A stretch of DNA of 64,000 nt from SIG299 sp964632165 (GTDB taxonomy: Bacteria > Bacillota > Clostridia > Lachnospirales > Lachnospiraceae). A program made the position numbers and the translations under genes. Below are positions 34,608 through 43,697 of the stretch, piece by piece. The stretch lies in the NCBI GenBank assembly GCA_964632165.1, contig CAZWCZ010000005.1, positions 12,382 to 76,381 of the forward strand. Reading direction: 5' to 3'. A model generated the notes under the pieces. That model ran no database searches. It was given only the letters and a program-made list of their open reading frames with translations, and was not told where the DNA came from. Numbering within the stretch: the stretch's first letter is position 1; each line of letters starts with the position of its first letter.

Positions 34608-35027
34608 TTAGAGAGAGACTATTACATGAGGTTTTGCATTTTCCGGCAGATCATTTTCATTTTTTGAAATGCTGATCACAAAATCAACATCAAAAGCGTT
34701 AGATAACGCGGAAAGTTTTTCTACCATAAGTGCAATATCATCATTCTCCATCGGTGCAATGGATAAAAAGCCGTCAAGATAAATTTTTGCAAGATCATTA
34801 TCCTGAGATACAATGCCGGCAATAAAACCGGTAAATTCTTTTGCATCATTAATAAAATAATCTTTTGCACTGATCAAACGGATCTTATTATTTAATTCGT
34901 ACATATGGCGATTATTCTTATCAATGAATACCAAAGTACCTTTGGTTGTCAGCACCTCTGCATTTGCTTTGTCCAGCAGAATTTTTGTTTTCCCTTTTCC
35001 TTTTTCACCCGCAATAATCTGAATCAT
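34608..35027 (-). CDS. Small P-loop protein of unknown function
   Basis: 139 residues. Walker A GEKGKGKT (about 7-14) is clear; the rest (LVFIDKNNRHMYELNNKIRLI, YLDGFLSIAP) suggests a small RecA/AAA-like fold. Often labelled PilT-like without support. AGGAGG precedes the ATG. Last gene of the block, 29 bases after the carboxypeptidase and before a strong terminator. Confidence 0.7.
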   Translation of the reverse strand: MIQIIAGEKGKGKTKILLDKANAEVLTTKGTLVFIDKNNRHMYELNNKIRLISAKDYFINDAKEFTGFIAGIVSQDNDLAKIYLDGFLSIAPMENDDIALMVEKLSALSNAFDVDFVISISKNENDLPENAKPHVIVSL

Positions 35028-35056
35028 ATAGCCTTCCTCCTTAAATGTGTTTAATA

Positions 35057-36163
35057 TTAATCTGAAATCTTTTTTAACAATTGTATCATATCCGAATATA
35101 GTTCGGGTCTGGTATCTGCACCAAAGATTTCAGCAATATAGCAGTTTCCTGCGTCATCCGAAACATAAATGACCAGACAGTTCCCTGCTTTATTGGTAGT
35201 TCCGGTTTTTCCTCCGTACATCTGAATCCCTTCCGGCAGCTGATACTGTCCATGAAGAAACAGGTTTGTGGAGGAAACATTCTGCTTTTTTGCATGACCG
35301 TCTTTATCAGTATACGGTGCCGTATACGACGGTAAGCCTACGATTTCGAGAAACTCGTCATAGTTAAAAAGCTTTTCCATAATCAGATAAATATCATATG
35401 CTGTTGTTATATGAGCATCATTCGGCAGCCCGTGAGGATTACAAAATGTTGTATCCGTCATACCAAGCTCCAATGCCGTTTGATTCATTAATGCAACAAA
35501 ATCGGCTTCTGTTCCGGAGATATGTTCTGCAATCGCAACAGCAGTGTCATTTCCGGAAGAAAGGAGCATGCAGATCAGAAGATCATGTAGTGATATCGCA
35601 TCTCCTTCCTGAAAGCCACACATCATCGCATCCGGTATGACCGGTGTTACGGCATTCCTGCTAAAAACAACAGTGTCTTCCAAATGGCCGTGTACTAATG
35701 CAAGATATGCAGTCATCAGTTTTGTAATGCTTGCCGGATATAATGCTTCACATGCTCTATAAGAATATAATACTACATCTTGGGTCGTATTGACAAGCAA
35801 AAAAGCATCAGAATTTAAAATTTTCTGTAAATTTTGAGCCGAGTTTTCAAAATTATCAATTTTCTCGCGTATCGCGGGTGTTGGCGTAGGCGTTGATGTT
35901 GGCGTAGAAGTGGGTGTCGGAGTTGATGTCAAAGTCACCGCAGGCGTTGGTGTCAGAAACACGGTAGGCAGCGGATTCTGTGCAGCAGATTCTGTTGGCA
36001 AAGCCGCTGCTGTCAGCATCTGTTCGGAACCCGCCGGCTGCTCCGGCAAAAAATACAACGTCTTGTTTTTTGCGAAAATTTTTATTCCTAAGAGCAGACA
36101 AAGGATCACTACCGCCCCAAAATACCATCTGATTGTTCTATATCTGTTTTTTATACAGTTCAC
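35057..36163 (-). CDS. D-alanyl-D-alanine carboxypeptidase with Thr/Pro linker
   Basis: S11-type penicillin-binding protein. N-terminal membrane helix, then a repeat linker of Thr-Pro/Ser (TPTPTSTPTSTPTPTP), then the catalytic domain with SITK, SGNDTAVAIAE (SxN) and GGKTGTT (KTG). It lacks the PBP5 C-terminal domain. The frame opens at GTG 36193, but GAGGAG favours GTG 36163 (about 368 residues); either way it overlaps mgsA. Second such enzyme in the window. Confidence 0.88.
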   Translation of the reverse strand: MNCIKNRYRTIRWYFGAVVILCLLLGIKIFAKNKTLYFLPEQPAGSEQMLTAAALPTESAAQNPLPTVFLTPTPAVTLTSTPTPTSTPTSTPTPTPAIREKIDNFENSAQNLQKILNSDAFLLVNTTQDVVLYSYRACEALYPASITKLMTAYLALVHGHLEDTVVFSRNAVTPVIPDAMMCGFQEGDAISLHDLLICMLLSSGNDTAVAIAEHISGTEADFVALMNQTALELGMTDTTFCNPHGLPNDAHITTAYDIYLIMEKLFNYDEFLEIVGLPSYTAPYTDKDGHAKKQNVSSTNLFLHGQYQLPEGIQMYGGKTGTTNKAGNCLVIYVSDDAGNCYIAEIFGADTRPELYSDMIQLLKKISD

Positions 36164-36542
36164 GCCAGTCAAGATCTCCTCTGTCCAGAGCACGTATCAA
36201 CAGTTCCGCCGTTGCCAGATTGGTTGCGATCGGAATATTATGAACATCGCACAAATGAACAACACTATTTACATCCGGCTCATGCTGTTTTGGCGAAAGC
36301 GGATCACGTAAATAAATGACCATATCCATTTCATTATTTTCAATCTGTGCCCCCATTTGCTGCTGTCCGCCCAAATGTCCTGCAAGATATTTATGAATGT
36401 TCAAATTTGTAACTTCTTCAACGAGGCGACCGGTTGTACCTGTTGCGTATACCTCGTGTTTAGCCAGAATGCCACGATATGCAATGCAAAAACTCTGCAT
36501 CAGTTTTTTCTTGGCATCATGTGCGATCAAACCAATAATCAT
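36138..36542 (-). CDS. mgsA: Methylglyoxal synthase-like protein (catalytic Asp replaced)
   Basis: 134 residues, full family length. MIIGLIAHDAKKK (His8, Asp9), YATGTTG, RDP (Asp80) and HEPDV (His87, Asp90) match methylglyoxal synthases, which convert dihydroxyacetone phosphate to methylglyoxal. However, the GPxGGDQQ loop reads AGHLGGQQQMG: Gln60 (codon CAG) replaces the Asp equivalent to E. coli Asp71, the proposed catalytic base. The gene overlaps rodA by 26 bases and the next gene by at least 26. Activity is uncertain. Confidence 0.88.
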   Translation of the reverse strand: MIIGLIAHDAKKKLMQSFCIAYRGILAKHEVYATGTTGRLVEEVTNLNIHKYLAGHLGGQQQMGAQIENNEMDMVIYLRDPLSPKQHEPDVNSVVHLCDVHNIPIATNLATAELLIRALDRGDLDWRELYKKQI

Positions 36543-37701
36543 TCGTGATACCCCCTCTTTGTTTCTCTCTCTGTGAATGGATGGAAATGTTAAGAACCAT
36601 TCCCAACATGGTATAGCTTCCGACGACGGAACTCAATCCGCTGCTGACGAAAGGAAGCGGAATTCCGGTATTCGGAAGTATCCAGGAAACTACCCCAATA
36701 TTAATAAATGCCTGCACCATAATTACGGAAGCACATCCTGCCGCAATAATCTTTCCAAGCAGATCCGGTGCATTTTTTGCAACAAGTATTATTTTGAAAG
36801 CAAGCACCATGATAAGCAGGATCACTGCTGCTGCTCCGACAAAACCAAGTTCTTCGCCGATTCCGGTAAAGATAAAGTCACTTTCTACAACAGGAACATA
36901 TGCCGTTCCTCTTGTACCTGTATCGCCGGTCAGTATTTTTCCTAAAAGACCTCCGGAACTCATCGCTTTTGTGGCATTCTGCTGTTGATAGATCAAATCC
37001 GGATACAATTCCGGATTGATCACAGAATAGATTCGTTCCTGATGATATGTTTTTAATACTTTAAGTTTGATGAACAGATTATCCGGCTGTAAAATATACC
37101 AAAAAGTTCCATACACGGCAGGTACCAAGACCGCAGTCAGTATAGCCAGTATTTTTAAGGAATATCCGGATACAAATATCATGACCGCAAAAACGGCAAA
37201 TAAAACAATACTGGTAGAAAGATCCGTCTGGATCAGAACCAGGAATGTGGGTATTGCCATAACAACCCCTACAATAAACAACGTGCTTAATTTGTTTAAA
37301 CGGTTCTTTAGTAAATCCAGCAGTTTCGCTATCACTACGATCATAATGACTTTAGTAAGTTCTGAAGGCTGAAAAGACGGCCCGTCTTCCAGTCCCAGCC
37401 ATCGTTTTGCACCATATACCGAAATGCCAAAACGTGTAAATTTTACCATGAATAACATTATCAGGTTAAAAATGTACATAAGAATATAGAACTTCGCAAT
37501 GAAATGATAATCAAACAAGGATACAAAAACAGCCAGGCATACGCCAAACGCAATGCCAAACAGCTGTTTGAGATAAGCCCCTTCCTTTACACCGGGGATT
37601 ACTTTTAGCATATATGCACCGACAGCTCCAAGAATAATCGCAATGAGCAGTATACCGATGCTGTATTTTTTAAAATCATATTGTCTGAGTTTTTTGATCA
37701 T
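36517..37701 (-). CDS. rodA: Rod shape-determining protein RodA (SEDS glycosyltransferase)
   Basis: 394-residue SEDS-family peptidoglycan polymerase with about ten membrane helices. Signature parts: AKRWLGLEDGPSFQPSELTK and GIPLPFVSSGLSSVVGSY near the C-terminus. RodA rather than FtsW is chosen because it is encoded with PBP2, MreBCD and Min proteins. AAGGAC precedes ATG. Confidence 0.92.
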   Translation of the reverse strand: MIKKLRQYDFKKYSIGILLIAIILGAVGAYMLKVIPGVKEGAYLKQLFGIAFGVCLAVFVSLFDYHFIAKFYILMYIFNLIMLFMVKFTRFGISVYGAKRWLGLEDGPSFQPSELTKVIMIVVIAKLLDLLKNRLNKLSTLFIVGVVMAIPTFLVLIQTDLSTSIVLFAVFAVMIFVSGYSLKILAILTAVLVPAVYGTFWYILQPDNLFIKLKVLKTYHQERIYSVINPELYPDLIYQQQNATKAMSSGGLLGKILTGDTGTRGTAYVPVVESDFIFTGIGEELGFVGAAAVILLIMVLAFKIILVAKNAPDLLGKIIAAGCASVIMVQAFINIGVVSWILPNTGIPLPFVSSGLSSVVGSYTMLGMVLNISIHSQREKQRGGITNDYWFDRT

Positions 37702-37722
37702 TGATAAAGTCCTTATATCCTA

Positions 37723-37986
37723 TTACTTTTTTGAATTCATGTCTTTAATCGGAATGTTTGCAAATAAAGCAGGACCGTTGCTTGTTCCGTCCGGTGACTG
37801 CTGGATCTTGATATCCAAATTTTCCAAATCAATTTCTATGTATTTGGAAATAACGGCAATGATATCATTTTTAATCTTTTCCATAACTTCCGGGGAACAT
37901 CCGGAACGATCTGATACTAAAACCAGCTTCAGACGATCCTTGGCAACGCTGCCGGACTTTTTCTTGAAAAAATCTGGAAATAACAT
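37723..37986 (-). CDS. minE: Cell division topological specificity factor MinE
   Basis: 87 residues. KDRLKLVLVSDRSGCSPEVMEKIKNDIIAVISKYIEID is canonical MinE. It drives MinD pole-to-pole oscillation. AGGAGGG precedes ATG. Confidence 0.96.
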   Translation of the reverse strand: MLFPDFFKKKSGSVAKDRLKLVLVSDRSGCSPEVMEKIKNDIIAVISKYIEIDLENLDIKIQQSPDGTSNGPALFANIPIKDMNSKK

Positions 37987-38002
37987 ATTCTTGCCCTCCT
38001 TC

Positions 38003-38779
38003 TTATTTCTTAAATAATTTGCTGAAAAATCCGCCTTTGCTCAGATCAAGATACGGAACTTCTTCACCAAGGATTCGATGACAGATATTCATATAAGCTT
38101 TTCCTGCCTGAGTATTGTTACCTACAAGAGGTACACCCTGGTTTGTGGAAATAACGATATTTTCATCATCAGGAACAACTCCGATCAGGTCAACCGATAG
38201 AATTTCAACAACATCATTCGCTGACATCATGTCGCCGCGTTTTACCATATCCATACGGAGTCTGTTGACAACAAGATGCGTCTGACGGATCTCATTTGCC
38301 TCTAAAAGCCCGATAATACGGTCTGCATCACGTACTGCAGAAACTTCCGGCGTAGTAACAACCAAAGCACGGTCTGCACCTGCAATGGCATTTTTAAATC
38401 CCTGTTCAATTCCCGCCGGGCAGTCAATGATCACATAATCAAAACTTTCCTTTAAGCGGTCTGTCAGTTCTTTCATCTGCTCCGGTGTTACGGAAGTCTT
38501 ATCTCTCGTCTGGGCAGATGGCAGCAGATAGAAATTATTAAATCCTTTTACTTTAATGAATGCCTGACTGATCTTACAGTTTCCTTCAATAACATCAACC
38601 AGATTGTAAACAATGCGGTTTTCAAGTCCCATAACCACGTCAAGGTTACGAAGACCGATATCTGTATCAATCAATACAACCTTTTTGTCTAATTTTGCAA
38701 GTCCGGTACCAACATTTGCTGTTGTAGTTGTTTTACCAACTCCGCCTTTTCCAGATGTAACTACGATTACTTCACCCAT
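38003..38779 (-). CDS. minD: Septum site-determining protein MinD
   Basis: 258-residue ParA-type ATPase with deviant Walker A SGKGGVGKTT (about 9-18), DTDIGLRNLD, IIDCPAGIEQG, and a C-terminal amphipathic membrane-targeting helix (GGFFSKLFKK). Recruits MinC to the membrane. Confidence 0.98.
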   Translation of the reverse strand: MGEVIVVTSGKGGVGKTTTTANVGTGLAKLDKKVVLIDTDIGLRNLDVVMGLENRIVYNLVDVIEGNCKISQAFIKVKGFNNFYLLPSAQTRDKTSVTPEQMKELTDRLKESFDYVIIDCPAGIEQGFKNAIAGADRALVVTTPEVSAVRDADRIIGLLEANEIRQTHLVVNRLRMDMVKRGDMMSANDVVEILSVDLIGVVPDDENIVISTNQGVPLVGNNTQAGKAYMNICHRILGEEVPYLDLSKGGFFSKLFKK

Positions 38780-38802
38780 TCCATGAATTCCTCCACTTGT
38801 TT

Positions 38803-39468
38803 TTAAAGTTTAATATCATTAAGAACCGATTTGGTCAAAGGTTCTATGTAAATGTTTCCTTCTTCCAAAAAAGCGATTTTCGGTTCATGATCTCTGATCT
38901 CTTCCGGCTTATCAGGAGCACGTGCAATGCTGTCAGCAATGCGTATCTGCATTGGCTGCATGGAAAGCGCCACGACGAAACAGTTAGGATTTCCGGAAGC
39001 TCCTGCAAACGCATTTCCCTTTAATGAACCGAGAACAACAATATTCCCTTTGGAAGTAATATTTGCTCCCGGATTCACATCCCCTATGATAATAACACTT
39101 TTTTCAAATTCCAGCGACTGTCCGGAACGAAGATTTCCTTTGTGAAATTGTCCGGTAGATGCATCAAATTCTGCAATCGCAGCAGAAACCCCTTGCTTGA
39201 AACGCTGTTCCTGCACGGGATCATTGTCCATGATGCAGACAATGCTGATATTGCAGTTCTCATGAATGATACCAATCAGTTCTTCCTGCTGGCGGTCACT
39301 CAACAAGCACCCTTCAAAGCTGATTGCCATTTTCCCGTTGCCAAAAAAATGATCCATTTCTTTGAATTTTACCGCAATCTCCTGCTTGATCTCATCATAG
39401 GAAGCAACCGGGGACAATATAACCCGGATGCCATATTGATTTCCTTTGATCGTTACTGATGAAGCCAT
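38803..39468 (-). CDS. minC: Septum site-determining protein MinC
   Basis: 221 residues: N-terminal FtsZ-inhibiting domain (about 1-100), and the C-terminal beta-helix domain (RSGQSLEFEKSVIIIGDVNPGANITSKGNIVVLGSLKGNAFAG) that binds MinD. One base beyond the end of the PBP2 gene stop; operon order minC-minD-minE. Confidence 0.96.
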   Translation of the reverse strand: MASSVTIKGNQYGIRVILSPVASYDEIKQEIAVKFKEMDHFFGNGKMAISFEGCLLSDRQQEELIGIIHENCNISIVCIMDNDPVQEQRFKQGVSAAIAEFDASTGQFHKGNLRSGQSLEFEKSVIIIGDVNPGANITSKGNIVVLGSLKGNAFAGASGNPNCFVVALSMQPMQIRIADSIARAPDKPEEIRDHEPKIAFLEEGNIYIEPLTKSVLNDIKL

Positions 39469-42291
39469 TTAATTTTCACCTTCCTCATTGGAACTGTTTA
39501 AATATTCCCTAAATTCCCCATTGTAATAGTAGCCGTAGATATCTCGGCACAAAAGCCCGGAATAATTACCGGAGTAACCATTGGCGATCACGGCCGTAAC
39601 ACTGATCTCCGGATCCTCCAGTGGTGCAAAAGATACAAACACGGAATGTGCAGGAGTACTGACACCGGCCTGCGCCGATCCGGTCTTCCCTCCAACCGAA
39701 ACCGGGATATCAGCATACGCATTGCGCAGTTTTGTGGAGTATTTCAGTATCACGTCACGCATACCTTCATGAATTTTATTCCACTCGTTGTCTGTGATCT
39801 CCGTAATACGGTTTTCAACAACCGGATCCAATTCATAAATGGTATTTCCGTCTTTGTCTTCTATTTTATCAATAATCGTATATTTATACAAGATACCTTT
39901 TGTAGCAATTGTTGTTGCATATCTGGAAATCTGGAGCGGTGTAAAGCTATATCCATACCCGATAGAAGCACGTACCGCATCCGTCGTGGCAAATTCCGGC
40001 GATGCTTCGCCGAGTTCTACTCCTGAAGTACTGTCTAATCCAAATAGCGCACCGGTCTCTTTTAATTTTGAAATACCGAGACTGTCTGAATATTTGCCGC
40101 TTACATCTGTAGAAAGCCGATAACCGAGTTCATAGAAGAAATAGTTACAGGAATTCATGATCGCGCTGGCAATATCCTGATCTCCATGACCTTTGGAAGA
40201 CCAGCAGCTTGGAGAAGGAACTATTTTTGTAAAAGTTATGTTATCGTATATCTTTTCGCTGATAGATACCTTGTGGTTCATCAATCCTGAAACCGCTGTC
40301 ATCATTTTGATCGTTGAACCGGTGGTCGTCCTTTGCTGCGTCGCCCGATTATACAACGGATTTGATTTGTCAGCAAGTAACCCCGAATAATAGGACCAGT
40401 CGATTTTATTGGCAAGCTGATTGATATCATAGCTTGGATAAGTGACAAGTGCCGTAACTGCTCCGGTTTTGGTATCTGTTTGGATAACAGAACCACTGCA
40501 CGGTTCCAAGGCAAGCTGTGCTGCCGTGATTTCTACGTTTCTTATCTTTTCAAGAATAAATTCATACGCAGAAATAGTATTTTTCTTTAAAGCCTCCTGA
40601 TCCTTTTCGTTATATTCTAACACATTTTGCTCGAATAATAAAAGGCAGATTTCCTTTCCTGATAAATTATCACTGAAGATCAGATCATGGTACAGCTTCA
40701 GATCAAAAGTTTCGTTATCATAGAGAGATTCAAATGTCAGATCCAACAAAATTTCATAAATTTCATCGGTGCTGTAGTAATCATTTTCCACACCAAGTGC
40801 ATTCAGATCCACCCATTGCTGATTGATACAATACGTCAGATATTCTGCAGTGCTGATTGTTCCGTTGACATAAGCTTTATACGTGCTGTCAGAAGTTTTG
40901 ATATTTTCCTTCGGCAATAATCCGAGTGTCTGCATCTGGGAAATAAAATAAGACAGATAGTTCTGCATTTCTTCGCTTAATCGGCCTTTTAATTCGGTAC
41001 TTCCGTAGGAAAGATGCTGATACAGTCGTTGTATCACTTCCTCCCTCTTCTTCGCATAATAATCGTATGTCTTTTTTTCGTATGTTCCGGCTTCCTCCGA
41101 ATAAAGATGTTCCATAGAAAGAACATGATTGCTGAACAAAGCATAATATACTTCATATACCGGTATTTTAATATCCTCACTGGATTCTCCCTTAGTACCG
41201 TAATCAAGCTCCTCTACGATGACATTGCACAAGATTTCTGCCAGATTTTGTTCGATGATATAATAGTATGCTTTTTGTGTTTCTACATCAAGCGTAAGGT
41301 AAATATTGTTTCCCGGAACCGGTTCTTCCACCACTTTTGTGCTGACTACTTTTCCGGAACTGTTCAATGTAATCTGCTCTTTGCCTTTTGTTCCGGCCAA
41401 TATTGTCTCCAATTCTCTTTCCAACCCGGTTTTTCCTACATAATCGGACGTTTCATAAGTGCCTGATCCGTCTTCTGTGTTCCACTTTTCCAAATCACTT
41501 TCATTTGCAAGACCGGTATAGCCGATAATATGCGCAAAATAAAATCCGTAATCATACACACGCCGAGTTTTCTGAACAACAGAAGCTCCCGGAATCTCTT
41601 CCTGAGCTTCCATTACTGCCGCGATCAGAGGATCGCTTACATCCGACGCAATGGTAAGCTGGGCAGATTTATCTGCTGTACTGAAAAAATGATACCGGAC
41701 CGTAACAATCTTTAAAGCTTCTTCTAAAGTGTATTCCTCCGATACCTGGAACATCTTACTGGAACGGTTCCCCTTACACAAAAATGCAAACACTTCTTCT
41801 GCCGTTGCATTCCTTTCTTCGTCCGTAAGTTCATTGATGGAACGCCTTCCGTAGGCATTCTTTTTAAAACGGAGCAGTGCAGTTCCACTTTCGTTAAAGA
41901 CAAGTTCTCCGTTTTCATCAAGTTCAATAGAAAAATCTAATTCTAATGAATAACCATATTTTTCAAGAATCGTTAAAAGAGTATGGATGGACGCATTTTT
42001 TTGCGCATTTGTCGTTAAGGAGGCATTATCGGAAAGCATAATGGAATAGGAAAGTTCGTTGTAGGCAAGCAGGACACCATTCCTGTCATAAATCATGCCT
42101 CGCGTACTTGGAATGCTGCGTTCCACTACATTCAGGTATTCTGACTGGGTTTCCGCTTCCTCGCTTTCGACAATCTGCAGTTCAAACATCCGATGCAGGA
42201 GAATAACGGCAAACACGGAATAAACGACTGCTATGTAAAACAGTCGGGACGTCAGGATCTCTTTTAGTTTATCAAAAATGTAACTAATCAT
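39469..42291 (-). CDS. mrdA: Class B penicillin-binding protein 2 with large internal insertion
   Basis: 940-residue elongasome D,D-transpeptidase. N-terminal membrane helix (about 17-35), dimerisation region (RSIPSTRGMIYDRNG), then the transpeptidase with Ser659-xx-Lys662 (STIK), SCN near 700 and Lys869-Thr-Gly871. Between YLTLDVETQ (Asp335) and CSGSVIQTDTKTGAV (about 597) there are about 250 residues where class B PBPs normally have about 30. The inserted part is charged, mostly helical, with many Tyr. Overlaps mreD by eight bases. Confidence 0.92.
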   Translation of the reverse strand: MISYIFDKLKEILTSRLFYIAVVYSVFAVILLHRMFELQIVESEEAETQSEYLNVVERSIPSTRGMIYDRNGVLLAYNELSYSIMLSDNASLTTNAQKNASIHTLLTILEKYGYSLELDFSIELDENGELVFNESGTALLRFKKNAYGRRSINELTDEERNATAEEVFAFLCKGNRSSKMFQVSEEYTLEEALKIVTVRYHFFSTADKSAQLTIASDVSDPLIAAVMEAQEEIPGASVVQKTRRVYDYGFYFAHIIGYTGLANESDLEKWNTEDGSGTYETSDYVGKTGLERELETILAGTKGKEQITLNSSGKVVSTKVVEEPVPGNNIYLTLDVETQKAYYYIIEQNLAEILCNVIVEELDYGTKGESSEDIKIPVYEVYYALFSNHVLSMEHLYSEEAGTYEKKTYDYYAKKREEVIQRLYQHLSYGSTELKGRLSEEMQNYLSYFISQMQTLGLLPKENIKTSDSTYKAYVNGTISTAEYLTYCINQQWVDLNALGVENDYYSTDEIYEILLDLTFESLYDNETFDLKLYHDLIFSDNLSGKEICLLLFEQNVLEYNEKDQEALKKNTISAYEFILEKIRNVEITAAQLALEPCSGSVIQTDTKTGAVTALVTYPSYDINQLANKIDWSYYSGLLADKSNPLYNRATQQRTTTGSTIKMMTAVSGLMNHKVSISEKIYDNITFTKIVPSPSCWSSKGHGDQDIASAIMNSCNYFFYELGYRLSTDVSGKYSDSLGISKLKETGALFGLDSTSGVELGEASPEFATTDAVRASIGYGYSFTPLQISRYATTIATKGILYKYTIIDKIEDKDGNTIYELDPVVENRITEITDNEWNKIHEGMRDVILKYSTKLRNAYADIPVSVGGKTGSAQAGVSTPAHSVFVSFAPLEDPEISVTAVIANGYSGNYSGLLCRDIYGYYYNGEFREYLNSSNEEGEN

Positions 42292-42793
42292 CTTCTCTTC
42301 CTTCCAGTTTCAGCAAAATCCGATGAATGGCATGAAATATCGGATACAGCACCAACATTATGAGGAGTGTATACAACATTCTCGGAATGATGGTGTAAAT
42401 AAGATATGTCTGCAGTTCCAAGCGTCCCCTCATCAGAAAAAATATGACATAATACAAAAAAGAATAGACAAATTCTCCAGCGAACACAAGCAGTCCGGGA
42501 ATAAAATAATCTCTTTTCTCATAAATATGATGCGTATATCCTGCCAAAAAAGCTACCAGCATATAAAGGATCCCACAAAATCCTATTGTTTCTGAGAAAC
42601 ACAGGTCCAATAAAAGTCCTGAAAAAAAACCGGTAACAATAGCCGGGATCTGCCCTCTTGTATAAGCTATTGTAATGACAAGAATCAAAAGGCAGTCCGG
42701 AACTACACCCGAAATGCGCAAAAAGGAAAACAAAGAAGTCTGCAGCAGAAAGCAAAAAACAATTTCTATTAAAGTTACCAGTGTCCGTACCAA
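42284..42793 (-). CDS. mreD: Rod shape-determining protein MreD
   Basis: 169-residue integral membrane protein with five or so helices; PDCLLILVITIAYTRGQIPAIVTGFFSGLLLDL is the recognisable core. TTG start behind GGAAGG. Follows mreC in the standard mreBCD order. Confidence 0.9.
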   Translation of the reverse strand: MVRTLVTLIEIVFCFLLQTSLFSFLRISGVVPDCLLILVITIAYTRGQIPAIVTGFFSGLLLDLCFSETIGFCGILYMLVAFLAGYTHHIYEKRDYFIPGLLVFAGEFVYSFLYYVIFFLMRGRLELQTYLIYTIIPRMLYTLLIMLVLYPIFHAIHRILLKLEGREDD

Positions 42794-42808
42794 ATTTCTT
42801 TCCTTCCT

Positions 42809-43696
42809 TTAATCGTCTAATTCAAATGATTCTTTCAATTTTGTAATGATAAGTACCTCGTCCAGATGTTCAAAGTCAACCGCAGGAGTAAGGCAGGCAG
42901 TCTTAGTCATATTGCTGGAATCTACCTTAATATCGGATATATATCCGATCAGAATTCCCTGCTGATATTTATCACTGATATGGGAAGTAACTACTTCCTC
43001 GTATTCTGTAACCTCAGAATCCAGCGGAATCATGGTAATACGTATTTTCCCGTCGGTTGTAAGCATGTTCAGATCTCCGGATACCATACAGGTATCTGAC
43101 GTGCGTAAAAACATTCCGCTGACATGGCTGCTGTCATCAATAATGGAACGTACCGTGGCAGAGTTTTTGCGTACCGACGTTACAATGCCGACCAGCCCGT
43201 TTCCGGCAATTACATTCATATCCTTCTGAATACCGTTTTCATATCCCTTATCAATCGTGAAAACGCTGTACCAGCCATTGCTTTCTCTTGCAATGATTCT
43301 GGCAGCAACCTTCTCATAATCCGGATATTTCTGATCCAGATTATAAAGTTCACGCATGGCATCCAACTCATATTTATCGCTGGCAGTCATCGTTGCTTTC
43401 TGCTGCAGAATTTCCAATTCTGCTTTCAGACGTTCATTTTCCGCCTTCAGATCTTTTTTGCTCTCCAATGTATCCAGACGATCAGAAATAGAACTTCCGA
43501 CAACATTGATCCCCCGCTGCATCGGGATAACAACGGCATCTACCGCATTTCTGACCGGAAGTAAGGAATCCGGAAAGCGATAAGATAAAAATAAAAGTAT
43601 CGCTGTTAGAAATAAAAGCAAAAACAATACATGCTTTGGCAGAACCGATATCGTCTTTTTTTCGTGATTTCTGCGTCTTCTGCGTCTTTTTGGCAT
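42809..43696 (-). CDS. mreC: Cell shape protein MreC
   Basis: 295 residues: very basic N-terminus (PKRRRRRR), one membrane helix (about 24-42), a coiled coil (about 70-110), and an extracellular double beta-barrel domain (VIAGNGLVGIVTSVRKNSATVRSI). Links MreB to PBP2. GGAGG precedes ATG. Confidence 0.94.
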   Translation of the reverse strand: MPKRRRRRRNHEKKTISVLPKHVLFLLLFLTAILLFLSYRFPDSLLPVRNAVDAVVIPMQRGINVVGSSISDRLDTLESKKDLKAENERLKAELEILQQKATMTASDKYELDAMRELYNLDQKYPDYEKVAARIIARESNGWYSVFTIDKGYENGIQKDMNVIAGNGLVGIVTSVRKNSATVRSIIDDSSHVSGMFLRTSDTCMVSGDLNMLTTDGKIRITMIPLDSEVTEYEEVVTSHISDKYQQGILIGYISDIKVDSSNMTKTACLTPAVDFEHLDEVLIITKLKESFELDD

Positions 43697-43697
43697 A

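Noticed and set aside
35880..35960. Tandem repeat considered as a CRISPR array or minisatellite
   Set aside because: Units are about six bases, have no spacers, and encode a Thr-Pro linker in frame.
41014..41466. 150-codon plus-strand frame within the PBP2 gene
   Set aside because: Antisense to the inserted region of PBP2; rich in Phe, Cys and Ile, as typical of reverse-frame translation; no start signal.
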